NCBI RefSeq assembly: GCF_003073045.1 | Contig: NC_037598.1 | Coordinates: 168,501 to 232,500 of the forward strand | Reading direction: 5' to 3' | Source of the DNA: Pomacea canaliculata | Lineage: Eukaryota; Mollusca; Gastropoda; Architaenioglossa; Ampullariidae | Length of the DNA: 64,000 nucleotides | Part shown: positions 1-15,116 of the stretch, one piece after another | Layout of the letters: every line of letters starts with the position of its first letter | How positions within the stretch are numbered: the first letter of the stretch is position 1 | Program-made: the position numbers and the translations under genes | The notes under the pieces: generated by a model | What the model was told of the DNA's origin: nothing | Seen by the model: only the letters and a program-made list of their open reading frames with translations | The model's database searches: none

Positions 1-471
1 ACACATTAACCATGTGTGGTGTGTGTGTGTGAGACAAACTCTTCGAGTGTTTTTCCCCTGTATAAATTGCACATTTTTGTAATTAGTACTTTTTAGATGG
101 CTGATTAGACCAATGGTTTGGTAGTTTAAGCACTGTTTAATATTCCTGTCTCTAGACCGATATGAACAGCGATTGAGTTTATTCTTTGTGTTGCTCATTA
201 GACTGGATGTGCGCAACAAGATCTTAAGGCTACTTTTTTAATATCCATGCTATTTTAATTGTTTGTGAAATGATTAAAAGTACACGAATCTTTTTAATTA
301 AGTCTACTTTATTAAAAATTTACTGCTTTAATTTTTTGTTGGCCTTCATTAATTTTTCTTAGCTTTCCCGGAATAACAATAGTATTTAAGACTTTGCAGT
401 AAGCAAAGTTTTGTTTCGGTTCAAGTATGTGTGTTTTGCATGTTGTGTCACCATTTTCTTCTGTCTGCTAG
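1..471 (+). other. Last intron of receptor copy A (partial)
   Basis: Non-coding AT-rich sequence with a short GT run near 20-32. It ends in a pyrimidine-rich tract and an AG at 470-471, directly before the coding exon of copy A. I read it as the 3' part of the intron that separates the TM1-TM3 exon, outside the window, from the final exon. The equivalent intron in copy C is 8422-8630. Confidence 0.6.
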
Positions 472-883
472 CATAACCTCTGGTCTGGCTGTGGTGGCCT
501 CCACTTGTATTGTCTTCTGCTGCTCACTACAGGGGACCGTCGGTCCCAAGACTTTACTGCTCTTCAAGCTTCTGCGCAAGATCATCTGCAAAGACCTACA
601 TGTCAGCAAACAAAGGGTAGACCCTCACATCCATGTTAAAATCCCCAATGAGAGCAAACTACACAAACAAGCAAGTCCTCGCTCAGCTGCGATTCACAAC
701 CTGTACGACTTACAGAAGGACAAACCCACCTCGCAAGAGACTGTAGCAAGAGATGATGAAGAAGACCACATCACTTGGAGGGAAGTGGGAGCTGTTCTGG
801 ACCAAGTCTGTTTTCGTATCACCATTATTCTTGTAGTTGGAATGACAGTCGTACTAATGCTTATTCTTTCTTTCGGCTCTTAA
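472..883 (+). CDS. Nicotinic-type Cys-loop receptor subunit, copy A, final exon (partial gene)
   Basis: This is the 3' terminal exon of a ligand-gated ion channel subunit whose upstream exons lie outside the window. The acceptor ends at 471, and entry is in phase 2, as in the matching exon of copy C. The exon encodes the rest of TM3 (ITSGLAVVASTCIVFCC) and a short cytoplasmic TM3-TM4 loop of about 90 residues. It then encodes a conserved pre-TM4 motif (WREVGAVLDQVCFRI), TM4, and a stop at 881-883. It is clearly homologous to 8631-9054, where the corresponding motif is WRDVAATLDQVCFRI. AATAAA overlaps the stop at 884-889, which is very close for a cleavage signal, so the real poly(A) site may be further on. 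The frame is intact, so this copy may be functional. The assignment rests on the resemblance to copy C, whose full-length model shows the family hallmarks. Confidence 0.85.
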
Positions 884-1885
884 AATAAAAAAAAGTGTTT
901 TGTTCACAGGTAAAACTGTGATGGACCGCTTGCATTGAGTGTCGGACACCTTGAGTGTTAATTATAATGATGTATTTTAATTTTAAACAATAGAAAAAAG
1001 TTCATTTAGTCATTGCTGATTACTCTCAGTCCTGACGACACAAGAACTGTCTCCAAACATGTTTACAGCTTACATTAGACTTTATACCCATATTACTAAT
1101 GAGTTACAGAATTTGTTTCTTCTTTAGTGTTTTAAATGTTTGAAACATGGTTATCGACATATCCATTAGCATCCAAGCGTACATTTTTCTCTTGGATTAT
1201 ACATTTTAGATATTTTTGTCTTTCTTAGAAATTGTTTCTTTCCCATTTTTCCTAGAAATGAGATGTCAGTCACTGATATCATGGTTAATTATAAATAAAG
1301 AGACGAACACTTGTATCAGTGCGAAATGCATCGTTATTCTTGACGGACATTTCTTTGTATATGTGTTCAAATCTTCGTTGCATTATTGCCTGCATTTAAA
1401 CTCTAGAGGTTTTTTTTATAGTCATTCCTAGCACAGGTCTTGGTTTTGCAGGTGGTGGTGGTGGTGGTGGTAGTAGTAGTGGTCGTAATAATAATAAATA
1501 AACGAATAATAGGAACAAGAAAACGCAATTTCTTACTTTACTAAAGACACAATGAGTTCTAAAACAAGTAGAAGAAAAACAGACACGGAATGCACATGTT
1601 TAGAGAGCCACACGAACCAGAGACAAATAAAGAAAAGCACACACAGTTTACTGGGACAGCGCAGAAAACAAAATCGACAGCTTTACTTAATTGTTTAATA
1701 GTCCAAAGAACTATTTTTTTTATTATCGATATCCCTTCACATATTTAGAAATAAAAGCTAGTTGAATTTATTGAACTTGCAAAGTCTTTTTTATTACACA
1801 ATTGTAAGACCTCACCGACAACCGCTAAGAGAAAGCAATGAATGTGCTGTAGGGTCCCGCACGGAAATCACTCTGATAGCATGAA
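884..1885. other. Intergenic spacer between copies A and B
   Basis: No gene seen. It contains a short GGT/AGT trinucleotide run around 1451-1482 and otherwise AT-rich unique sequence. Confidence 0.5.
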
Positions 1886-1893
1886 TATAAAAG
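1886..1893 (+). promoter_or_regulatory. TATA box of receptor copy B
   Basis: The sequence tataaaag lies 91 bp upstream of the ATG at 1977. The aligned position of copy C (about 4805-4815) reads attaaaaaag, a weakened TATA-like box. The alignment is anchored by the shared ttggtgtcct just inside the copy B ATG and at the equivalent place in copy C. Confidence 0.45.
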
Positions 1894-1976
1894 AGCAGAC
1901 GGCCAGAAGACCATTCAATGCCATTGTAAGAACTGTCACCACCTGTCAACAGAGTCAACTTGAAGTTTTGGCAGTC

Positions 1977-3326
1977 ATGTTGGTGTCCTCAAGATTGCCA
2001 TACCTGGGGTCAAAAGGTGGCAGTGTTGTGTGGTTGGTGTGTCTGGTGTTTGCCTTCAACAACACGAGCGCGCCTTTGACAGGACAGAGACTGACTATTA
2101 CCGTCTACAGACAGACTTGCTGACCGACTACAACTCTGCAGTCAGTCAGTTCTGGATGCCAGCACCACAACAACAATAGCTGTAAATGTTGTTATGCTAA
2201 GCATCAATGATGTAAGTACATAATTTAAATACATTTTCTACTTTTAGTTTGCTGCAGCTGCAGCTGCAGCTGTCGTTTTAAAGCCGCTGGGTAAAAGGAA
2301 AACATCAAAGACACATTTGCCACTGCTCTTTAATTACTACCTCAGGGGTAAAGCAGCACTCGTTGCTACTAGACATGAGACTATGTTATGATTGTTTTAA
2401 GAAAATAAGTCAAATGCACATTGTTGTCATGACATCAAGTATAGTGTTAGTACTTGTTGTTAGTAAAGTTAGTTGTAAAGTTTCATAACTAAATCATATT
2501 TGTTCTTCCAGAGAGAGGGTTAGTGTTAGATACCTAAGAGAACCACTCATTTCTTCTATGTCTGTTTTAGGTATTTGAACAAGTGTTCAGTAATATGTTT
2601 TGCTTATTTATTTCCCCACTTGTGTGCAGATTGTGACTCAGCAAAGCACGTTATATCAGCACATGCAGGGTGTGTTCGCATTCTATTCAGGGTACACCCC
2701 GTGTTATCAAGATCTCACACAACCTGCGCCGATATGTAGTATAGCAAAATGTCATAAAAATACTGCCAAAAAATTAACTGTAGCCGAGGGATATATTTTA
2801 GCACCAGTCCCTTCCATAGCTAAATAAGCTCGGTGTCCTCGATCAAAACCAAAGAGCGCCATGACAAACATTTCGGTTTCTTTCATGTCTGAGAGAAGAA
2901 GAAAAATAGCAAAGTAGTGTAAGTTTTTAAAATGCTTCATAACTTCTTTGTACTTTGCATTTTATGGCAGTTTTATAATACTAAGTTTAGTCCATATTCA
3001 CACAATAGCAAGCAATGTACCTTCTACATGCCAATGCCATTCTCTTTCAGTGATTATACATGGATTTCGTACATATTTAAAACAAAAACATTTAGAATTA
3101 TTCATTGAATGAGGGATTTTTTTCATTGTTCTTAGACTATCATTATACATTTACATAAATGTCAGCATGACTGTATTTGGCAACAAGTGGTTGCTACAGA
3201 CTTGTACACTTGCATAAGACAATGTGTAATAACATCCTGTTATTTTCTCCTCAGATTGACGAGTCCACCCAGACATTGACTCACATCTCTTACATTGACC
3301 TCACTAAGAATCGCTTCACTAAGTAG
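1977..3326 (+). pseudogene. Nicotinic-type receptor copy B, broken 5' fragment
   Basis: Two exons match the first two exons of copy C. Exon 1 (1977-2211, donor gtaagt) starts with a good signal peptide (hydrophobic core VVWLVCLVFAF). The mature N-terminal part resembling copy C (YYRLQTDLLTDYNSAV) is then in a second frame, and the continuation (VLDASTTTTIAVNVVMLSI) is in a third. At least two single-base frameshifts are therefore needed within about 100 bp. Exon 2 (from 3255, after ctcctcag) begins IDESTQTLTHISY, matching IDEMSQSMAQNSY of copy C, then loses similarity and stops at 3324-3326. I find no counterparts of exons 3-6 before copy C begins. This is most simply a decayed tandem duplicate. 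Sequencing error could explain one frameshift but not the missing exons. Confidence 0.7.
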
Positions 3327-4937
3327 CTTGTACATTATTTGGCATTAGGACATAACAATCACAAAATGAACAGAAAACACGGCTAGCAACCGAAAAGTGG
3401 AGTGTGCAATTGTCATTATTATTGGACTCATAAATAAAATTATTGCTACTTATTTTGAAAAGTTTGAAGCACCACTCAAGTGACCTATGTCTAGAAAATG
3501 TATTTCAACATTTTTTAACTTATATTTATTTACCTTGATAATTTGATACTTGTGTAGAGACTGCTTTCAGTAAGCAAGAATTTCATGAAAACATATTCGT
3601 GGTGAGTTTAAACTCCCTCCACCCCTCACGGGTTTTGACACCTGTGTGAAAATGTAGGGGAAAAATAAATATTGCTGGAGAAATTTAGTTCAACCGATGG
3701 GTTGTCAGATTGCCATTGTTGACTGAACACAGTGTCCTAGATAAACAAAAAGTAAAAGACTTTACGGCCTTTCATTTTGCTCTCTTTTATGTCGATGAGA
3801 AAGAGAAAATGACAAGTCAGTGGTAGTTTTTCAATTCTTGATAAAATCTTTACAATTTACATTTCATTACATGTTTATGGTGATGACTAGGATTCAGTAT
3901 CCACGCACACATACACAGGCATTGCATTGAGTGCATGTCTGAGACGAATAAGTGTACACGTGAAAGTTTCTACTCCACATAGATGGTGCTCATATTTAGA
4001 AACAATTCTTGGATGCTTTGCTCACCCATTTTCTTTCTACAAAATTTATATGAAACTTTTGCTTCAGACATTGCATAACTTGTGTTTTTCCAATGAAATG
4101 TGTTTCATAAAGTTATCTGCATTCTGAGCATCACTCCTTGCACGAACTTTTAAGCTTAATATTTTGGTTCAAGGCTATGCCATGTATATAGTATATATGT
4201 TTAGTATTTATTAAAACCATGGTGCTCTACTTTCCCTCTTTAATAAGACAAAGGTTGTGACACCAGTAACCAAAGCATTTCCATGGTTTAGCCACTTTAC
4301 TCAGGTTTTCCGCAAACACCAGCCGCACAGTCAAAAATTTGAGTGTGACACTGCTAAAAACTTCGACTGACCTTAAGTGTTATCTAAATAATGATGAGGA
4401 CGACTGTACAGTCGACTGAGTGAGTTTCATCAGATGCTCTCACGAGTTGTCATGCCGTCTGCTGGCTTGGTTCCTCCTGGTGCAAACACATTTGTGCACA
4501 CACGCAGCATACACAAATACAAGCATGTTTGTACTGATACAAAAATACACGCCCTCAAACACATCTACACTGATGTGGCATTGCCTATTGGGATATATCT
4601 CACCACAAGCAGTTACATTAGGTAGTCATGGAAACACTCTCTGGATGATGTGCAGGGTCGTACCTTCATGAAGTGGTTTACAAACACTAAGTGCAAACAT
4701 GAAAAAGTTTTCTGGTCTGGCACTAAATATTTCAATCCGAGTTAAGTGTTCTTTAAACATTTTGTAGCAGACAATCCATCATGAAATCAATGAGGATCAC
4801 AAGCGGATTAAAAAAGAGAGGCTGCAGTGAATCAGTAGTGTGTCTGAAACATCGGAGGCTGGTCCACTGGATGACATCTTGGTGTCCTATCGGCTTCTTG
4901 TGGACCCCGCTGCCAGAAGTTGAAAGGTCAAATTCCA
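3327..4937. other. Spacer between pseudogene B and copy C
   Basis: No exon resembling the later receptor exons is visible. The last 150 bp include the degenerate promoter and 5' leader of copy C. The position aligned with the copy B start codon (around 4876) has lost its ATG, reading catctt rather than tcatgtt. Confidence 0.45.
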
Positions 4938-9054
<4,117 letters not shown>

Positions 9055-10576
9055 TTACAACAGTCGAGGGCTTGAGTGTAATTAGTTGTGTGAATGACAG
9101 TAGAAATGAACATCTTTCTTCGTGGCACTCTATTTTTGTTTGTAGTTCAACATTGTTTAGTCTGCTAATCACAAAGAATAATTACTATTTTATTTTCAAA
9201 CTTGATGAATTTTAGCCTCTGTTTTTATTTCTTCTTGATAAGAAGATAACAAAGTTATAAGTGTCACCGCATCCTGACTTTTATGTACTACATTTAATTA
9301 TTTATATTTCACTTTATTGAATGTTGTGATTGTCTATTTTTAAACACATTTGTCTCATTATTGACACTGACACATTGAAAAGCGTATCATATCTGTGTTT
9401 AATTGTTATCATTTTATAAACATAATGAATAAATTCGAATGTAATGGTTCGAGGGCTAGAGCACACGAGAGGCACATATATTGTCATAAACAACCACACA
9501 CATTTAAATACATAATTACTCACAAACATGGTCATGTGCAGGAACCTCTCTGCTGCTTTATTTAACTGTGGTAACTGCTTCACAACTTCTCGGCAACTGC
9601 TAATGTGAATCATGTTCGAGACATTGCTGCATCAATACAAATGTTTGAGTTCCACCACGGAACTATTTTAGTTGTTTTAGACACGATAGGTACACCACTA
9701 CATACTATTACAACGTATACAAGTTTTGACTTAAATAAATTTCTAAGGAGTTTCCTAAATTTTCTGGAACCAGGAAGGTTCGAGCACGGAATACCAATAC
9801 ACTCCTTCTTCCTTTGTCGCAAGGCGTCTTGGGCTATTGGAAAAAACCCACCGCCTTTTGGATGATTCTTACAAAGATGTTTATCAGTCTACTGTGCATC
9901 CAGAAATAATTTATAGACTGATATACACCATCAGTCCCTCTGTGGCCAAGTTATACGCTTGATGATTTAATTAACACGTTTATACACTAAAACAATTTGC
10001 TGTTTCTGTTAATGCTAATAATTATAATTAAAAACTTAGTGTCTTACAATGACAAGAAGTTGTTGTTTTATCATTATAAAGTTTTTGCTTTTCATTTGTC
10101 GCTATGATCATCGTCGTGGTCATCATCATCATTGTCGTCGTCGTCCTCAAAACAGTAATAAACGATTTTTGAAGCGCGTTTTCACATTGTGCTGTACAGT
10201 AAAAACTAACTTATATATATATCAGAAGGATAGCATCTTTCCTCAGAGAGTTGTGCACTAACCACATTGTTCGGATTCAGGTAATGTACGTAAGACGTAC
10301 CACGTAAGACTGTACAGAAAACGTAGACACAAAATAACAGATATCCTCTTTTAAACCTGATACTAGTTTTACAATTATTATCAACACAAACGACTTAACA
10401 TATGAAACACATGCTTAATGCAAATACATAGAGAACAAGGAGCCAGTAACATGGTGAACCAAGAGGAGTGCAACTTTACTGTCAACTTATTATCAAATGG
10501 TGGACATTTCAAAAATATAAAAAATCGTGGTACAAAGCATTTTCAGAAATGCCTATCACAGGAATGCTTAATAAAA

Positions 10577-10657
10577 GTAGTAGTAGTAGTAACAACAACA
10601 ACAGCAACAACAACAACAGCAACAACAACAACAACAACTACTACTACTACTACAACA
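10577..10657. repeat. Compound trinucleotide repeat (GTA/AAC/ACT)
   Basis: GTA repeats run into AAC repeats with AGC interruptions and then ACT repeats. The compound structure gives spurious open frames on both strands (poly Asn, Thr or Val). Confidence 0.9.
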
Positions 10658-10900
10658 GGATTTGTATAGCACATTTTCGGATGCGCTTCACAAGATGATG
10701 CAGACTTCGCAATGGAGTAGAAGAAAGCACAACTGACATAAACGAATGTGCACCGGTTAGCAATGCAAGAACACTTGGTGGACAAGTTATAGTCCGTATT
10801 TCCGAAAGACAAATGTTTTAAGTCCAGATCGGAGGCCATGTACTGACTCATGTATGTGGAGAGACGGAGGCAGGTCATTCCATATAATGAGGATGGACAA
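10655..10900. repeat. Possible SINE-like dispersed repeat next to trinucleotide array
   Basis: Starts with tttgtatagcacattttcgg followed by tgcgcttcacaag. This resembles a tatagcgcattt...gcgctt core that is common in many animal short interspersed repeats (from memory, not searched). No second copy is seen in this window. Confidence 0.25.
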
Positions 10901-12416
10901 GGAGAAAGAGTGAATTCCGAATGTTTATGAATAAAGAAAGTCCGGCGTGGGGTTAGCTAACTGACCCCCGGGGCTGGTCAGACAGACAGATTGGGGGAGG
11001 GTCATAACAACACGATAACAAAACATGGCAATCTTGAAGTCGATGCGAGCTAGTTTCAAAATCGCATTAAATAAATAAACAACAAAATAAATAAATAAAA
11101 TGTTTTGAATAAGCGAAAAAAAAAACCAGTCAAATCTGTACTTGTCAATACAGTACATTGTTGTAAATATAATTTGTCATTTGAATCTGAGGGCAATCAT
11201 TTATTTGAGAAAAGACATTATATATTATCTCTGAAAGTAGTTCAGAACGTTCTTCATTTGAGTAAACAACAAGTAAGGTTTCAAGAAGGATATTGCAACC
11301 AAAACCTAAATAACAAAGCAAAAGACACAAACATATTTAACTTTTATTTTCGTTACTGTCAAGTAACTCGTCGATAAAGTATTAGACATAGTAGGTACGT
11401 ATACACATCGAAACATTTAAAAGTGGAAAGCCTCGAATATCGCAAATCTGAAAATTGTATCCTGATTCATATTGTGTTCAAATCAGTCAATTGCCATAGA
11501 AAAGAGGAAACAACCGAGATGAACAGATTGTAATTTGATGAAAATAAAATTTGTAACACGCAGGTAGGACTAAATTTCGTCAATGCAAATGTGTATTAGT
11601 GCGAATTTCTGTATACATAGAATAGAAGAATCATTACATATAGCTGAATTGTGTGTGCATATGTGTATGATAATAATGATAATAATTTATTATTTTTAAA
11701 ATTTAATTTTGGAAGGTCATTCGGTCTTTATAAACATCAAATGTATCTGAAGAAACCGATCACAGCCGACACACGAGGTGACGTGTTTTCAATTACAAAA
11801 CTTTTTTTCCTGTCTGGAGGAACAGCATCGGGTATGTGGTTGCCATCGGCGGTTGTCGTGTGCGACCTTCTCTACCTAAAGAGCAAATGTCCAGAACATT
11901 CATCAAGATAGAGGAGGCAATGTCAAGGCTACATACATACGAAGTGAGTTTTAAACCCTCGCCTACCCCGACACAAACCCATGACCTACTGAACATTATT
12001 AATTAAAATAAAAAACAAAATTCTTACGTCCTATATGACAGCCTTGAAGATCATCAACATGGCAACGGTGACACGTGACCATCCTGAATGCATTGCTGCG
12101 GTGTTGTAACTGGGGAAATAGCGTGGAACTACAACAAAAATATGAAATGGAGACAACAAAATGGAAATACGGGTATAACTGATTAAAACATTTAAATACT
12201 GGTTGTGTTTTATGTGCCATTAGAGTTAATTAATTTCATTTATTTATTTATTTCTATTTTATTTATCGATGAAACAGAAATATTAGCACGCGTCAGTTCA
12301 CACATATTTCGCTAAAAGTCTTCTCAAATTTTTGTTCGCTTTTATACACACACCTACACAGAAAGACAGCACAGCTCTTTAATTTATTTGGTGTTACCAT
12401 TCTAAATTGCAGTAAT

Positions 12417-12418
<2 letters not shown>

Positions 12419-12507
<89 letters not shown>
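12419..12507. repeat. (CG)n(CA)n microsatellite
   Basis: A short CG run followed by about 80 bp of CA dinucleotides, downstream of the G1 3' end. Confidence 0.95.
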
Positions 12508-12509
<2 letters not shown>

Positions 12510-12705
12510 ATTTATAATATTTAAGAATTATAAAACTGAAACAAATTTGCTAGTGATACGAATTGTGGTACTTTTGATTGTTGTATACTGCAATATTAAA
12601 TGTTAATAATAGTTGACAGAGACCTTAGCGTGACATGAGCCACGCGCCTCGGATGTGTTCGTGACAACAGAGAAAAGGTTAAAGTTTTAAACCTCATATA
12701 CAGAC

Positions 12706-14439
12706 CTAGTGAGAGGCAAGACACACACCAGCCATCACTAAATACCACAGGAAGAGGGAGATCCCAGGACGTTTTCTTTGGGAAAGACAAGAAGAGTGAC
12801 AAAACAGGAAAAAGGCAAACATACCGACCACCGGCTTGACTTGGTCTTGCTGAGTCGAAGTTCTGCTTAATGTCGTCATCGTTGTACTGCTGCTGACTGA
12901 AGTTGTGCTGTCCGTTACCGACTGTTCCGTTGTTGTTGTTGCACTGTTGTTGAGGACAGTTTCAGTGTCCATTACTTGCTGTGTTGTTGCTGTTGTTGTA
13001 CTGTTGCTGAATAAGGACAAGGCAGTCAGTGTGCTGTGTCTCTCTGTATCTGTCACAAGGGGCGATGTGGTGATGGCTACTGATTCCTTGGTTATTCGTG
13101 TCACTCCTTTGTTTGAACCGTTGGTCGCTAGAGAGGCCGAGGTGTTGGCTGTGATGGAGGACGTGGAAGGCATGATGGGAGGTGATGTAGGGCTGCCAAC
13201 TAGAACTTGTGTGGTTCTGTCTACGTCAGATTTTATTGTGTAAGTTATGGCACTTGTTGTGTTCCTGACCTCTAGAAGTGTTGTGGTGTTGGATGGTGTA
13301 GATACTGTGGTGATTCCTGGAGCTGTTGTGGCGTCTTTAGTAACCAGAGCGGTTATCGTGCTGTTTGCTGTAGTTTTGGTGATGATCTCACCCTGGGCTG
13401 TTGTATTGCTGGTTATTACGGAGGGTATTGTGGTGTTTGCTGTAGTTTTGGTGATGATCTCACCCTGGGCTGTGGTGTTCTTGGTTATTATGGATGGTAT
13501 TGTGGTATTTATTGTAGTTCCTGTGATGTTCGTTTGTAGTGCTACGGTGGTGCTCGCTAGGGTTGTGCTGGTTCTGGTGCTGGTGCTGATATTGGTAGAT
13601 ACATAAGCTATGGTGCTTGTTTTTGCTGTTGTTGATCTCGTATCTACAGATATCGTGGTGTTTGATACATTAGTTTGTGTGGTATTTGCTTGTGTCTTAG
13701 TAATCCATATTCTTATTATTCCTGTTGTATTATCACGTGGTTTGGTGGATGTGGAAAGCGATGTGACTACCCGTGTCGTAGGTGACCGTGTGGTTGTTAT
13801 GGGCGACGTGTCTTCAGTTACTGGAAACGAAGTGTCTTCAGGCGCAAGAGATGACATGTCTGCTGTGACATCTCCAGACATTGGAGTCTCGTCAGTAACT
13901 GAATTTACTGTACAAATAACATTGGGTTAAAATATTAGATGCATTAGAAGCATTTTCCCATGAAAAGTATAAATTTTTTTTAGAAAACAACAGACTTCAC
14001 GTGTTTAAAATACAACCTCATGAATACAACATTTTTATACATTAAAAAGATGAAGTTATTTCCATTAACCAATACACACATAAATAAATCGATTTTGTTG
14101 ATTTTAAGATAAGAAGCGCTGCGACAAAAAAAAAAAATTGAAACTAAAAACAGAAATTGAAACAAACCTCTTAGAAAGGAAGTATCTTTAAATAGATGAG
14201 AAAATTTACGAAATAATAATTTATAAAAATTTATAAGATTGGCGTATAAATTGTTTTATATTAGTAAATAAAATGTTTGGTTTTTTTTATAAATAGTTCA
14301 CACACATTAGCTCCTTTGTATCACCTTTGAGAAAATTTCTTGAGATTCTAATGTAAAGTTCGAATTCTTGTAATGTTAAAGTCTGACCTGGACTGATAAG
14401 TAGTAATCCAAGAAGATAAACTGCAAAAAGTGCTTTCAT
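12706..14439 (-). CDS. G1: secreted mucin-like Thr/Ser-rich glycoprotein, two exons
   Basis: Exon 1 (14439-14388) encodes the signal peptide MKALFAVYLLGLLLISP and stops in phase 1 at a GT. Exon 2 (13907-12706) continues in frame to a total of about 417 aa. The body is overwhelmingly Thr and Ser with many Asn-X-Thr sites (NTTQTNVSNTT, NITGTTINTT), as expected for a heavily O- and N-glycosylated mucin-like domain. Three 24-residue repeats lie at 13506-13291. The unspliced reading ends in a hydrophobic tail (GISLFLWYLVMAGVCLASH) that could be a GPI signal or membrane segment, as in G2-G4. A possible donor (g|gtatgt near 12823) and acceptor (cccaaag near 12772) would instead give a short tail without an anchor, so alternative forms are possible. 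No enzymatic domain is seen. The upstream TATA and ctagcaaca-like element match the family pattern. Specific function unknown. Confidence 0.75.
13291..13506 (-). repeat. Three 72-bp coding repeats in G1
   Basis: Two units are nearly identical (TTIPSIITKNTTAQGEIITK and TTIPSVITSNTTAQGEIITK, each followed by TTAN). The third is diverged (STITALVTKDATTAPGITTV). The period is 72 bp on the DNA: the + strand string gtttgctgtag recurs at 13363 and 13435. Unit length is a multiple of three, so repeat number can change without breaking the frame. Confidence 0.85.
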
Positions 14440-14534
14440 GTTTTACAGCATATTAGTTGAGGCTAAAGATGTGCTGAGATACTGACTGATCCACGGTCTG
14501 TGGGCCTCTAGCACAGTTCTGTTCAAGTCCTGGC

Positions 14535-14560
14535 TATTTATTATCGACTCCATAGCAACA
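14535..14560 (-). promoter_or_regulatory. G1 core promoter: TATA-like box plus tagcaaca motif
   Basis: On the + strand this reads ctatttattatcgactcc then atagcaaca, so the - strand has an ATAAATA-type box preceded by tgttgctat. It is about 100 bp upstream of the G1 ATG. The same order and spacing occur in front of G2, G3 and G4. Confidence 0.6.
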
Positions 14561-15073
14561 GGAATAATCAAACAAAACACAGTCACAACCCAGGTAAGTT
14601 ACTTGGGACAGGGCGGGACGAGATCACGTGACAGAACATTTTTACATCCTCCATACACACCTGAAGATTCCTTGTGCGAGTAACAATGGGTCTGAATTAC
14701 CTACTGTGTTTTGGATAATTGTCTACCCAAAATTTACCCATTCCTGAAAGGTACAACATATTCTACAACATTATCAGACACAATAATATAACAACACATC
14801 AACTCACCAGCCCGTGAGGTACTCTACTCACAACCACTTCCAGGAGAAGCAGGAATTGTCTATCTTGAAAATAAGCAAAATATCACAAGCGTAGTCTGTA
14901 TTATGATAGATAAATATCATTAGTTATTAACTAAATGGTATGGACCAGAGAGTATTGTACTTCATATAGACGCTGCAAAATAATCACAAAAACGACAACA
15001 AAAACAACAAAATTAAAATGCGATATTCAAAACAACTACTAGTACAATATCAATTTTCGACTCTCTCTGTCTC

Positions 15074-15116
<43 letters not shown>

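Larger units (their letters stand above)
9055..12705. other. Intergenic region between receptor array and gene G1
   Basis: This is the convergent space between the + strand receptor copy C and the - strand gene G1. No coding exon is supported. It holds microsatellites (10577-10657, 12419-12507), a possible SINE-like piece (about 10655-10900) and AT-rich unique sequence. Confidence 0.5.

Noticed and set aside
10418-10878. Poly-Asn/Thr/Val frames on both strands
   Set aside because: Produced by the compound trinucleotide repeat.
12905-13930. Three + strand open frames of 106-119 codons opposite G1
   Set aside because: They are the antisense of Thr codons (Val/Leu-rich reading). The - strand has the signal peptide, splice sites and promoter.
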